The notes beneath the pieces were generated by a model. The model saw nothing but the letters and a program-made list of their open reading frames with translations, made no database searches and had not been told where the DNA came from. Below are positions 51,958 to 59,742 of a DNA stretch of 64,000 bases, in pieces. The translations under genes were made by a program, and so were the position numbers. Position 1 is the stretch's first letter, and the number at the start of each line of letters is the position of its first letter. The stretch comes from Arthrobacter sp. MYb214 (GTDB lineage: Bacteria > Actinomycetota > Actinomycetes > Actinomycetales > Micrococcaceae), in assembly GCF_002979865.1 (NCBI RefSeq), contig NZ_PCPZ01000006.1, forward strand, positions 62,001 to 126,000, given 5' to 3'.

Positions 51958-52911
51958 TTAGTCGCGGGCAGCCAGGGTAACCATGATGGCTTCCGGCGGG
52001 CAGGCGAAGCGAATCGGAGCGAAGCGCGAGGTGCCCACGCCAGCGGAAACATTCAACGGAACGGTGTTGCCGTTGTATTCCCAATCGCTCAGGCCGCGGG
52101 CGCGCCACGTAGGCAGATCGCAGTTGGAGACCAATGCGCCATAGCCCGGGATGCACACCTGGCCGCCGTGGGTGTGGCCAGCGAAAATGACATCAGCCTT
52201 CGCCTCGGTGAATTGGTCAAGAACCCGCTGGTAGGGCGCGTGGGTGAGCGCAATGCGCACGTGGGGCGCCTGGCTGCTTGAGGAGGAACCACGCGGCCAG
52301 CCAGCGAAGAGGTCCCGGTCGATGTGCGGATCATCCACGCCGGTAAGATCCAGGCGCAGGCCATTGAGCACCGTGGAATGCGCACGGTTGGACATGTTGA
52401 TCCAGCCGGCTCCGCCGAAGGCCCGGTGCATTTCTTCGAACGGCAACTGGTCGCGCGGGGCAGGGTTGGGAGTTCCGGTGGAAGAAGCCAAATACCTGAA
52501 CGGGTTCTTCAGCTTCGGAGCGTAGTAGCAATTGGACCCGGGAACGAAGGCGCCAGGGAAAGCCATCAGCGGTTCCAGCGCCTTGATCAAAGCCGGCACG
52601 GCCTTGCGGTGGCTGAGGTTATCCCCGGTGTTGATGACAAAGTCGGGCTTCAGATCAGCCAGACCGCGCAGCCACTGGGTTTTGGCTTCCTGCCCTGGAA
52701 CCATGTGGATGTCCGAAAGGTGCAGGACCTTGATGTCGCCGTATCCGCGGGGCAGGACCTTAAGCGATTCGTGGCGCAGCCCGAACTTCTGGGCCTCCAG
52801 CATGCCATAGCCCACCAGAGCTCCGCCGATGGCCAGAGCGCCGGTGGCGGCAAGGGCCGCAGTACCGCTGGCATGACGTAATGCCGAAGCGAAATTATTC
52901 TGTTCAACCAT
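51958..52911 (-). CDS. Membrane-anchored metallophosphoesterase (YkuE-like)
   Basis: This 317-aa protein has an N-terminal hydrophobic segment (about 18-38) and a calcineurin-like domain. Its metal motifs are LHLSDIHM, INTGDNL, LTHAPY and FAGHTHGGQV. Between INTGDNL and LTHAPY the substrate region reads GSNCYY where many relatives have GNHD, so the usual GNHE/D motif is altered. Such proteins hydrolyse phosphodiesters or lipid phosphates at the membrane. It sits downstream of the PBP gene, a common actinobacterial pairing. Confidence 0.88.
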   Translation of the reverse strand: MVEQNNFASALRHASGTAALAATGALAIGGALVGYGMLEAQKFGLRHESLKVLPRGYGDIKVLHLSDIHMVPGQEAKTQWLRGLADLKPDFVINTGDNLSHRKAVPALIKALEPLMAFPGAFVPGSNCYYAPKLKNPFRYLASSTGTPNPAPRDQLPFEEMHRAFGGAGWINMSNRAHSTVLNGLRLDLTGVDDPHIDRDLFAGWPRGSSSSSQAPHVRIALTHAPYQRVLDQFTEAKADVIFAGHTHGGQVCIPGYGALVSNCDLPTWRARGLSDWEYNGNTVPLNVSAGVGTSRFAPIRFACPPEAIMVTLAARD

Positions 52912-52981
52912 GACTTCTGTGCCATCGTCCTTTCAAGCCCGGAGGCAACTTCTGGTGGAGTTCTCCTATGCCAATCTAAAC

Positions 52982-53021
52982 CGAAAGGCCGCGTCCAACC
53001 AAAGTTGAACGCGGCCTTTCG
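52982..53021 (-). terminator. Terminator after the class A PBP gene
   Basis: An 18-bp stem with one mismatch joins 52982-52999 and 53004-53021 over a CAAA loop. Confidence 0.8.
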
Positions 53022-53030
53022 AATATTCAG

Positions 53031-55331
53031 CTAGTCATCGGACTTCTTGCCGTTGCCGTTTCCATTGCCGTTTCCGTTGCCCTTGTTATCGGAGTCGGGC
53101 TTCGGCGAGGATTCTTCCTTAGGCTTGGAATCTTCCTTCGACTCTTCCTTGTCATTGTCCTTCTCATCCGAGTCGGACTTGGAATCGTCTTCTTCCTTCG
53201 GCTTTGGCGGAGGCGGCTGGCGACGGGCCGAACCGAAGTTGTTCCGCTCGTATTCGTGCACGGCCTCCTCCATGAAGTCCACCCACAGCGGGGCGGCGAA
53301 GGTCGAGGAATCGACCATCCAAGGGGCCTTCTTGTCGTTGACCATCGCGCCGTGCATCTGGTTCTTCTCTTCGCCGGCCTTGCCCTTGAGTCGGCCGACC
53401 CAGGTGGCGGTGGAAATTCCGGTGGTGTAGCCGACGAACCAGGTCGAGGACGCGTAGTTGTTGGTACCGGTCTTGCCAGCGATTGGGCCGTCGACGCGGC
53501 CCTTGGAGACGCGGTTGGTGGCGATCTTCTTCAGGGTGCCGTTCAGATCGGCAACGTAGGTCGGGTCGATTTCCTGGGAGCAGGATTCCTTCTTGACCTT
53601 GTACTCGTTGCCGTCCTTGTCGGTCACGCTGTTGATGGCGCGTGGTTCGCAGTACTCGCCCTTATTGGCGAATGCAGCGAATGCGGCGGCCTGGGACAGC
53701 GGGGTGATTTCTGCCGAGCCGATGATGAACGAAGGGTTCGAAGGCGAGATCGGGGCAGGGCCGCCCTTGGCTCCCTGATCCAGTACGCCAAGCTTCTTGG
53801 TGTAATCGGCGATGGTGCACAGGTCGGTCTTGTAGGCCTCCTGCACGGTCGCGGTATTGATCGACCAGTACAGGCCGGTATCCACGGTCATCGAGCGGTA
53901 GAAGCCTGGCGATGCATTCTTCGGTTCCCAATTAGAACCAACAGTTGTCGTTCCTCCGGGAAGGCAAGATGCCCGCCACTTGGAGCCGGGTACGAAAACC
54001 TGCTTCTTGGCATTGATCTTGTCGTACATGCGGTTGCCTTCGGACAGCCAGCCCAAGGTGGTGTACGGCTTCATGGTAGAACCACCCTGGAACCCGCCAG
54101 CGCCACCCAGGGAACGCTCGACAGCGAAGTTGTAATAGGTGTTCTCGCCCGAGTTCTTGACTTCCGGACCGTAGGTGGTGTTCTGCGCCATGGTCAGGAT
54201 CTTGCCGGTGCCCGGCTCGACCGAAACGATCGAGGAGTAAATGTCGGTGTTGGACTTGGCCTTTGGATCGATAGCCTTCGCTGCGTCCTTGGCGGCCTTC
54301 TTGTTCAGCTTGCTGTTCAGAGTGGTCTTGACGGTCAAGCCGCCACGGTACAGCAGGCCTTCGCGATCTTCCTTGGTCTTGCCATAGGTGTCATCGGAAA
54401 GGATCAGATTGGTGACGTAGTCGCAGAAGTAGGCATTTTCCTTGGCCGCGGTGCAACCGGAAGGGGACGTGCGCGGATCCAGTTCCAGGTCCGACTTCAC
54501 CGCCTTGTCGTATTCCTTCTTGGTGATTGCGCCGGTGCGGTACATGTTGCCCAGCACCTTGTTGCGGCGGTCGATGGATCGCTCAGGGTTGTTGATCGGG
54601 TTGTAGACGTTTGGCAGCTGGACCATGCCGGCAAGCATGGCCGACTGCTGCACGTTCAAGTCCTTGGCATCGGTTGAGTAGAAGTGCTGAGCGGCAGCCT
54701 GCACGCCGTACTCGCGACCCGAGAAGAGCACCAGGTTCAGGTAGCCCTCCAGGATCTGGTCCTTGGACATTTCCTTCTCGATGGCCACCGCGTACTTCAG
54801 CTCGCGGATCTTATCCGAGTAGCCCTTCTGGCCGGAAACAGTGGATTCGTCCGAACCGGTGAGCACCTGGTTATTCACTAGCAGGTTGTTCACGTACTGC
54901 TGGGTCAGGGTGGAAGCACCAGAGCGGCTCGAAGAGGTGAGGTTGCCAACTACTGCACGGGCGATGCCCTTGGGGTCGATGCCCTTGTGCTCGTAGAAAC
55001 GCTCATCTTCCACCGAGATGATCGCCTTGCGCATGTTTGGCGAGATGTCATCTAGCTTCACAGGCTGGCGATTTTGCTGGTAGAAGTTCGCAATGGCCTT
55101 GCCATCAGCGTCAAGGATCGTGGAAGGCTCCGGGATGGGGAGCTTTTCAAACGAGCTCGGGAGCGCGCTGACGATGTTGTTACCGGTGGTCAAACCGGTT
55201 TTTGCGATAGCGGCAATGGGCACGAGCATGCCTGCTGCGAGCACACCACACAGGGCGCTGATTCCGAAGAATGCAACGACTTTTCCCAGGGTGGTAGCGG
55301 TATCAAAAAAAGGGGACTTCTTGGCTGCCAT
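53031..55331 (-). CDS. ponA: Class A penicillin-binding protein (transglycosylase/transpeptidase)
   Basis: This 766-aa bifunctional peptidoglycan synthase has an N-terminal anchor (about 15-45). The GT51 transglycosylase domain follows, with VEDERFYEHKGIDPKGIARA and GASTLTQQYVNNLL. The transpeptidase domain has the nucleophile motif STMK (Ser near 417), SIN and KTGT (near 618). The tail is proline-, acid- and lysine-rich and ends in GN repeats and KKSDD. The ATG at 55329-55331 follows TAAACT by 7 nt; the in-frame extension to 55391 is not homologous. Confidence 0.95.
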   Translation of the reverse strand: MAAKKSPFFDTATTLGKVVAFFGISALCGVLAAGMLVPIAAIAKTGLTTGNNIVSALPSSFEKLPIPEPSTILDADGKAIANFYQQNRQPVKLDDISPNMRKAIISVEDERFYEHKGIDPKGIARAVVGNLTSSSRSGASTLTQQYVNNLLVNNQVLTGSDESTVSGQKGYSDKIRELKYAVAIEKEMSKDQILEGYLNLVLFSGREYGVQAAAQHFYSTDAKDLNVQQSAMLAGMVQLPNVYNPINNPERSIDRRNKVLGNMYRTGAITKKEYDKAVKSDLELDPRTSPSGCTAAKENAYFCDYVTNLILSDDTYGKTKEDREGLLYRGGLTVKTTLNSKLNKKAAKDAAKAIDPKAKSNTDIYSSIVSVEPGTGKILTMAQNTTYGPEVKNSGENTYYNFAVERSLGGAGGFQGGSTMKPYTTLGWLSEGNRMYDKINAKKQVFVPGSKWRASCLPGGTTTVGSNWEPKNASPGFYRSMTVDTGLYWSINTATVQEAYKTDLCTIADYTKKLGVLDQGAKGGPAPISPSNPSFIIGSAEITPLSQAAAFAAFANKGEYCEPRAINSVTDKDGNEYKVKKESCSQEIDPTYVADLNGTLKKIATNRVSKGRVDGPIAGKTGTNNYASSTWFVGYTTGISTATWVGRLKGKAGEEKNQMHGAMVNDKKAPWMVDSSTFAAPLWVDFMEEAVHEYERNNFGSARRQPPPPKPKEEDDSKSDSDEKDNDKEESKEDSKPKEESSPKPDSDNKGNGNGNGNGNGKKSDD

Positions 55332-55338
55332 ACCCACT

Positions 55339-55344
55339 AGTTTA
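55339..55344 (-). promoter_or_regulatory. -10 element of ponA, leaderless type
   Basis: TAAACT on the minus strand ends 7 nt before the ponA ATG. The divergent DUF4177 promoter overlaps this 37-bp gap. Confidence 0.5.
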
Positions 55345-55355
55345 CAAGGACGCGC

Positions 55356-55361
55356 TAACGT
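55356..55361 (+). promoter_or_regulatory. -10 element of the DUF4177 gene, leaderless type
   Basis: TAACGT ends 7 nt before ATG 55369 on the plus strand. Confidence 0.4.
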
Positions 55362-55368
55362 ATCGAGT

Positions 55369-55524
55369 ATGACTAAATGGGAATACGCCACTTTGCCGCT
55401 TTTGATTCACGCTACGAAGCAGATTTTGGACCAGTGGGGTGACGATGGCTGGGAGCTGGTAACCGTGGTTCCAGGCCCCAACGGCTCATCTCCAGTGGCC
55501 TACATGAAGCGTCCGAAAGCGTAA
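55369..55524 (+). CDS. DUF4177 small protein
   Basis: This 51-aa protein starts MTKWEYATLPLLIHATKQIL and contains DDGWELVTVVPGPNG, the WEL core of DUF4177. Its function is unknown. It is divergent from ponA and precedes ridA by 32 bp on the same strand. Although a longer frame is open to 55093, that part lies antisense to ponA. Confidence 0.8.
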   Translation: MTKWEYATLPLLIHATKQILDQWGDDGWELVTVVPGPNGSSPVAYMKRPKA

Positions 55525-55556
55525 CTAGCAACAACATTTACTGAAGGAGAAATCCC

Positions 55557-56033
55557 ATGCAAGAAGCTACTTCCTCGCGTGTCGAGGCTCGTCTGGCCGA
55601 GCTCGGTCATGCCTTGCCAGCTGTGGCAAAGCCGGTAGCCGCCTACCTGCCAGCCGTTACCACCGGCAACTATGTCTACACCTCCGGCCAGCTTCCGCTG
55701 ATTAAGGGTGAACTCACAGCCGTTGGAAAGGTTGGTGCCGAGGTTTCGGCCGAGGAGGCGAAGGCCCAGGCGCAGACCGCTGCGCTTAACGCGCTAGCCG
55801 CCATCAAGGCCGAAATTGGTGATCTAGATCGCATTAAGCGCATCGTGAAGGTTGTCGGTTTCGTGTCGTCGGCACCGGACTTCACCGGACAGCCAGGCGT
55901 CATCAACGGGGCATCGGAGTTCTTCGGCGAGGTACTCGGCGATGCAGGCTTGCACGCACGCTCGGCCGTCGGCGTTGCCGTTCTGCCGCTGGATGCACCT
56001 GTCGAGGTCGAGGTCATCGCCGAATTTGAGTAA
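55557..56033 (+). CDS. RidA family protein
   Basis: This 158-aa YjgF/RidA-fold protein forms trimers, and RidA members hydrolyse reactive enamine/imine intermediates. VYTSGQLPLIKGEL forms the N-terminal motif and LHARSAVGVAVLPLDAPVEVEVIAEF carries the conserved Arg of active deaminases. It is longer than canonical RidA (about 130 aa), in line with the LHA-type subgroup. AAGGAG precedes the ATG. Its end overlaps the Nudix gene. Confidence 0.9.
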   Translation: MQEATSSRVEARLAELGHALPAVAKPVAAYLPAVTTGNYVYTSGQLPLIKGELTAVGKVGAEVSAEEAKAQAQTAALNALAAIKAEIGDLDRIKRIVKVVGFVSSAPDFTGQPGVINGASEFFGEVLGDAGLHARSAVGVAVLPLDAPVEVEVIAEFE

Positions 56034-57009
56034 TTCAAGCCAGATTCCTGCTGCGCGGTCCCGACGGGCATTCCCGGCGGGGCCGCGCAGCGGTATGGTG
56101 CGCCGGCTCTTTGATTTGCCGCCGCATCAAATTGCCACCGCCGAAAACTGGTTCTCTTTCGGTTCGCGCACGCCGCGCACCCCGCGGCGCGCGTCCTCCA
56201 TCTGCCTTGTGAGGGATTCTTCCCACGGCGTGGAGACCTATCTGACTTATCGCCCCGGGGGCTCCCCACTGGGCAACGTGGCCTTTCCCGGCGGCAGCCA
56301 CGAGGCGAGCGACCGTGCCACCTACCAATGGTTCGGTCCAAGCCTGTCCCAATGGTCCAAGCGCATGGACATGCTGGACCAGCAGTTGGCGCAGGCATAC
56401 ATCGTTTGCGCCATTCGCGAGCTTTTCGAAGAGACCGGAATCCTGCTGGCCGGCACCGATGAGCAATCCGTGGTCGAAATGACCGATGCAGAAGACTGGA
56501 TGACCGCCCGCGAAGCAATCGCCGGACAGGACCTGGCCTTCGACGAATTCCTGCGCCGCCGCGGACTGGGCTTGCGCACAGACCTTTTGCGTCCGGTATC
56601 CCACTGGCTCAACCCGAACTTTGCCCTGCGCCGCTTCGACACCTGGTACTTCACTGCCACCGTGCCCAACCGCCAGGAGGCTGCCTTGCTGCGCGGCAAA
56701 GGCAAATGGGGGCGCTGGTGTGCCGCCGGGGAAATATTGGCCAAACGCAGCACCAGCGAGCTGGGGGACAGCGTTGGCCAACCCAACACAGTGAACCTCG
56801 CGCTCTCGGAGATTAGCTACCCGGCGGTGGAAATGATCCTGGAAGCCATGGCGGAGGCCAATGGAGTGGTCGCCTACCTTTCGCGGGCCCGTTCGTTGAA
56901 TCTCAAGCATCCGGACCTGCTGGTGCGCGATGGCATTTACTATCTGGAAGTCCTTGGCTCCATGAGCGCTGAATCCTCCCGCCCATGGCAGACTACTGCC
57001 GGGCACTGA
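56026..57009 (+). CDS. Nudix hydrolase with an insertion inside the Nudix box
   Basis: This 327-aa protein has the two halves of its Nudix box separated. GGSHEASD (upstream Gly/Glu part) is followed by about 35 extra residues before AIRELFEETGILL. Mammalian NUDT19 also carries an insert in the box. N-terminal SQIPAARSRRAFPAGP supports the TTG start at 56026, which overlaps the ridA stop; an ATG at 56095 is an alternative. The substrate is unknown, perhaps CoA-type or a nucleoside diphosphate derivative. Confidence 0.85.
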   Translation: MSNSSQIPAARSRRAFPAGPRSGMVRRLFDLPPHQIATAENWFSFGSRTPRTPRRASSICLVRDSSHGVETYLTYRPGGSPLGNVAFPGGSHEASDRATYQWFGPSLSQWSKRMDMLDQQLAQAYIVCAIRELFEETGILLAGTDEQSVVEMTDAEDWMTAREAIAGQDLAFDEFLRRRGLGLRTDLLRPVSHWLNPNFALRRFDTWYFTATVPNRQEAALLRGKGKWGRWCAAGEILAKRSTSELGDSVGQPNTVNLALSEISYPAVEMILEAMAEANGVVAYLSRARSLNLKHPDLLVRDGIYYLEVLGSMSAESSRPWQTTAGH

Positions 57010-57028
57010 GAGCAGAACTTAAACAAAG

Positions 57029-57061
57029 CAGGCCGGGAATCCTTGAAGGATTCCCGGCCTG
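57029..57061. terminator. Terminator between the Nudix and crp genes
   Basis: A perfect 15-bp stem joins 57029-57043 and 57047-57061 over TGA, followed by TTTG. Confidence 0.85.
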
Positions 57062-57077
57062 TTTGCATCACTGCGGT

Positions 57078-57755
57078 TTAGCGCGAGCGCTGGCGCAGAC
57101 GCTGGATATCCAGGATCACGACGGCGCGTGCTTCCAGGCGCAGCCAGCCGCGCTGCACGAACTCGGCCAGAGCCTTGTTCACGGTTTCGCGGGAAGCACC
57201 AACGAGCTGAGCCAGCTCTTCCTGAGTCAGTTCGTGGGCAACCAGGATGCCGTCGGTAGCTGGGCGACCGAAGCGGTCAGCCAGATCCAACAGAGCCTTG
57301 GCAACACGGCCAGGAACGTCAGAGAAGACCAGATCGGCCAGGGACTCATTGGTACGACGCAGACGTGCAGCCAGAGCCTGCAGCAGCTGGATCGAGACCT
57401 CAGGGGAGTTCAAGATAGCCTTGCGCATGTTCTCGTGGCTCAGGCCCGCCAAGCGGGTCTCGGACACGGCGGTTGCAGTTGCGTTGCGTGGGTGTGGATC
57501 GAACAATGCCATCTCGCCAAACAGTTCGCCTGGGCCAAGAACAGCAATCAGGTTCTCGCGACCATCCGAAGAGGTGCGACCCAGCTTGATCTTGCCCGAA
57601 ACGATGAAGTACAGACGGTCACCCTGATCGCCTTCACGGAACACCGATGCGCCGCGGGAGAGATCAACCTCGGTCAATTCTTCGGTTAGCGCGGCGAATA
57701 CTTCATCACCAAGCGACGCAAACAGTGGCGCGCGACGCAGTACCTCGATATCCAT
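57078..57755 (-). CDS. crp: Crp/Fnr family transcriptional regulator (GlxR/Crp-like)
   Basis: This 225-aa regulator has a cAMP-binding domain (GPGELFGEMALFDPHPRNATATA) and a C-terminal helix-turn-helix (ELTQEELAQLVGASRETVNKALAEF). It starts MDIEVLRRAPLF like actinobacterial Crp/GlxR. ATG 57755 follows AGGAGA; five more codons are open upstream. A Crp-like site at 57813-57828 suggests autoregulation. Confidence 0.95.
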   Translation of the reverse strand: MDIEVLRRAPLFASLGDEVFAALTEELTEVDLSRGASVFREGDQGDRLYFIVSGKIKLGRTSSDGRENLIAVLGPGELFGEMALFDPHPRNATATAVSETRLAGLSHENMRKAILNSPEVSIQLLQALAARLRRTNESLADLVFSDVPGRVAKALLDLADRFGRPATDGILVAHELTQEELAQLVGASRETVNKALAEFVQRGWLRLEARAVVILDIQRLRQRSR

Positions 57756-57812
57756 TAAATCTCCTGTCAACAGTAGTAGGCGCTTACTTCATTGTGCCGT
57801 ATTCGGTAACAA

Positions 57813-57828
57813 TGTGACAGTTTCCACA
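57813..57828. promoter_or_regulatory. Candidate Crp/GlxR binding site
   Basis: TGTGACAGTTTCCACA matches TGTGA-N6-TCACA except for one base. It lies 58 bp before crp and 131 bp before marP, so it could serve either divergent gene. Confidence 0.6.
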
Positions 57829-57959
57829 CGTGGTTTAACCAAGAAAATGTTGAAAATCACGCACATTCGACTAAAACTCGCGAATCTGCTCGCAGAAATC
57901 CATCAGCTTCTAAGGGTACCTTGGGTCTATACGAACTTTATGAATGAACTGGGGTCTTG

Positions 57960-59150
57960 GTGCTCGGAATTTTCAGCTGGCTCGACGTAGTCATCTGCGC
58001 TGTTTTGCTGACGTTTTTCGTTGTTGGAGTTCGTCGAGGTTTTCTGCTGACCATTGGCGACATGCTCGGCCTGATTGTCGGCGGCGTCGCCGCATTCTTC
58101 GCCATCCCGCTGGTTTCCACCTTCGCCACGAACCCCTGGTGGCGGGTCGGCCTGATGATAGCTACCGCAGCCGTGCTGATCATTCTCGGGCAAGCTCTGG
58201 GACGGGTGATTGCAACCCGCATCCGCCACTGGATGAATGTCGATTTCCTGCGTGCCGCGGACCGCATTGCCGGTGGCGTGCTGTCGGTGTTCATTACCGC
58301 CACAATCATCGGTGGCTTGGCCTTTTCCACTTCAAGCATGGGTATTCCAAGGCTTTCGCTGGAGATCAGCAAGTCCAAGATGATCGACTCGATTCGTGGC
58401 CTGACACCCGAGTTTGTCGATGCCGCGATTTCCACCGCACGCTCCAAGGTGATCGCCGAAACCCTCCCCGCATTCCTGGAGCCTTTCGCGCCCCCGGTCC
58501 AGGCGCCGGCCAACACCGAATGGGCAGCTAACGACCTGCAGCTGGCCGCTGCCCAATCGGCCGCCAAGATCTCCGGTACCGCGGTGCAATGCGGTGTGAA
58601 CCTGACCGGCTCAGGCTTCGTTGTCGACCACGAGCTGGTCATGACCAACGCGCACGTGGTCGCCGGATTGAGCGCGGCAACCGTGGAGGTCGGCGGTGAC
58701 GAAGTTCACCGCGGAAAGGTTGTTTATTTCGATCCCAAGGCCGACATCGCGCTGCTTTACGTCGAAGGGCTGGAGGCAGAGCCTATCGACCTCGCCGCTG
58801 ATGACCTGATGCGCGGCGACTCGGCAACCTTTGTCGGGCACCCAGCGGGCGGCCCGCAGCAGATCCGCGGAGCCTTGATCGCTTCCCGTGCCTTCGTTTC
58901 CATTGCCAATATCTATGGCGCGGACCCATCTCGAATCTCTGTCTACCAGCTCACCGCGGAAGTAGCCCAGGGCAATTCCGGCGGACCGCTGCTGGATGAA
59001 TCCGGCGACGCGGTGGGCTTGATCTTCGCCAAGTCGCGCAGCGATGACGAGGTCGGCTTCGCCCTGAGCCTCGAAGAGATCGAGAACGCCATGGAGCTGG
59101 GCGGCGATCGGCGCACCAGCATCAAAACAGGCGACTGCGTCACCGGCTAG
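57960..59150 (+). CDS. marP: MarP-like periplasmic serine protease with CvpA membrane domain
   Basis: This 396-aa protein has four N-terminal helices (CvpA/colicin V-like, 1-130), a linker, and a trypsin-like domain. The triad is His232 (TNAHVVAG), Asp262 (KADIALLYV) and Ser340 (AQGNSGGPL). Cys211 and Cys393 are placed like the disulfide of mycobacterial MarP (Cys214/Cys395), and the triad spacing also matches. MarP supports acid and oxidative resistance by processing cell-wall enzymes. GTG 57960 has GGGG 5 nt upstream; TTG 57957 is an alternative. Confidence 0.92.
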   Translation: MLGIFSWLDVVICAVLLTFFVVGVRRGFLLTIGDMLGLIVGGVAAFFAIPLVSTFATNPWWRVGLMIATAAVLIILGQALGRVIATRIRHWMNVDFLRAADRIAGGVLSVFITATIIGGLAFSTSSMGIPRLSLEISKSKMIDSIRGLTPEFVDAAISTARSKVIAETLPAFLEPFAPPVQAPANTEWAANDLQLAAAQSAAKISGTAVQCGVNLTGSGFVVDHELVMTNAHVVAGLSAATVEVGGDEVHRGKVVYFDPKADIALLYVEGLEAEPIDLAADDLMRGDSATFVGHPAGGPQQIRGALIASRAFVSIANIYGADPSRISVYQLTAEVAQGNSGGPLLDESGDAVGLIFAKSRSDDEVGFALSLEEIENAMELGGDRRTSIKTGDCVTG

Positions 59151-59159
59151 GGCTTGCGG

Positions 59160-59612
59160 CTATTTGCCCAGCAAATGCGCGAGCTGCTGAACCGCCAGCT
59201 TGTAGCCGTGCACGCCCGCACCGATGATGATCGAGCTGGCTACCGGCGAGATGAAGGAATGGTGGCGGAACGCTTCACGCTTGTGCACGTTCGAGATGTG
59301 CACCTCGATGGCTGGCAACTGCACGCCGCTGATGGCATCGGCAATAGCCACAGAGGTATGGGTGAATGCGCCGGGGTTCATGATGATGCCGGCTGCGGTA
59401 GTGCGGGCCTCGTGAATCGCGTCGATGAGCACACCCTCATGGTTGGACTGCAAGGCGCGCAATTCGAAGCCGAGGGCCGCAGCGGTTTCCCGGGCCAGCT
59501 GCTCAACATCGGCCAGGGTGTCGTGGCCATAGATTTCCGGCTCGCGGGTGCCCAGCAGATTCAGGTTGGGGCCGTTGAGCAGCAAGATGGTGTTCGATGC
59601 GTTCTCAGTCAT
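59160..59612 (-). CDS. aroQ: 3-Dehydroquinate dehydratase, type II
   Basis: This 150-aa dodecameric enzyme of the shikimate pathway has [21 protein letters not shown] with the flexible-loop Arg23 and Tyr28. [12 protein letters not shown] and the catalytic His105 in EVHISN follow. The ATG at 59610-59612 begins the conserved region and has TAGATT 7 nt upstream. It converges on marP with a 9-bp gap. Confidence 0.96.
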   Translation of the reverse strand: MTENASNTILLLNGPNLNLLGTREPEIYGHDTLADVEQLARETAAALGFELRALQSNHEGVLIDAIHEARTTAAGIIMNPGAFTHTSVAIADAISGVQLPAIEVHISNVHKREAFRHHSFISPVASSIIIGAGVHGYKLAVQQLAHLLGK

Positions 59613-59619
59613 GAACTCA

Positions 59620-59625
59620 AATCTA
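59620..59625 (-). promoter_or_regulatory. -10 element of aroQ, leaderless type
   Basis: TAGATT on the minus strand ends 7 nt before the aroQ ATG, and no Shine-Dalgarno is present. Confidence 0.45.
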
Positions 59626-59675
59626 TTACACAACCGGGAAATTCCCGCCCGAATTCTTTGGCCCCGTAATACAAG

Positions 59676-59720
59676 AAGCCGCCGTTCGTCCACACCAGCG
59701 GTGTGGACGAACGGCGGCTT
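59676..59720 (-). terminator. Terminator after acs
   Basis: A perfect 21-bp stem joins 59676-59696 and 59700-59720 over an AGC loop, 22 bp past the acs stop. Confidence 0.85.
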
Positions 59721-59742
59721 GCTGCACTGGGGCGTGCTGAGG

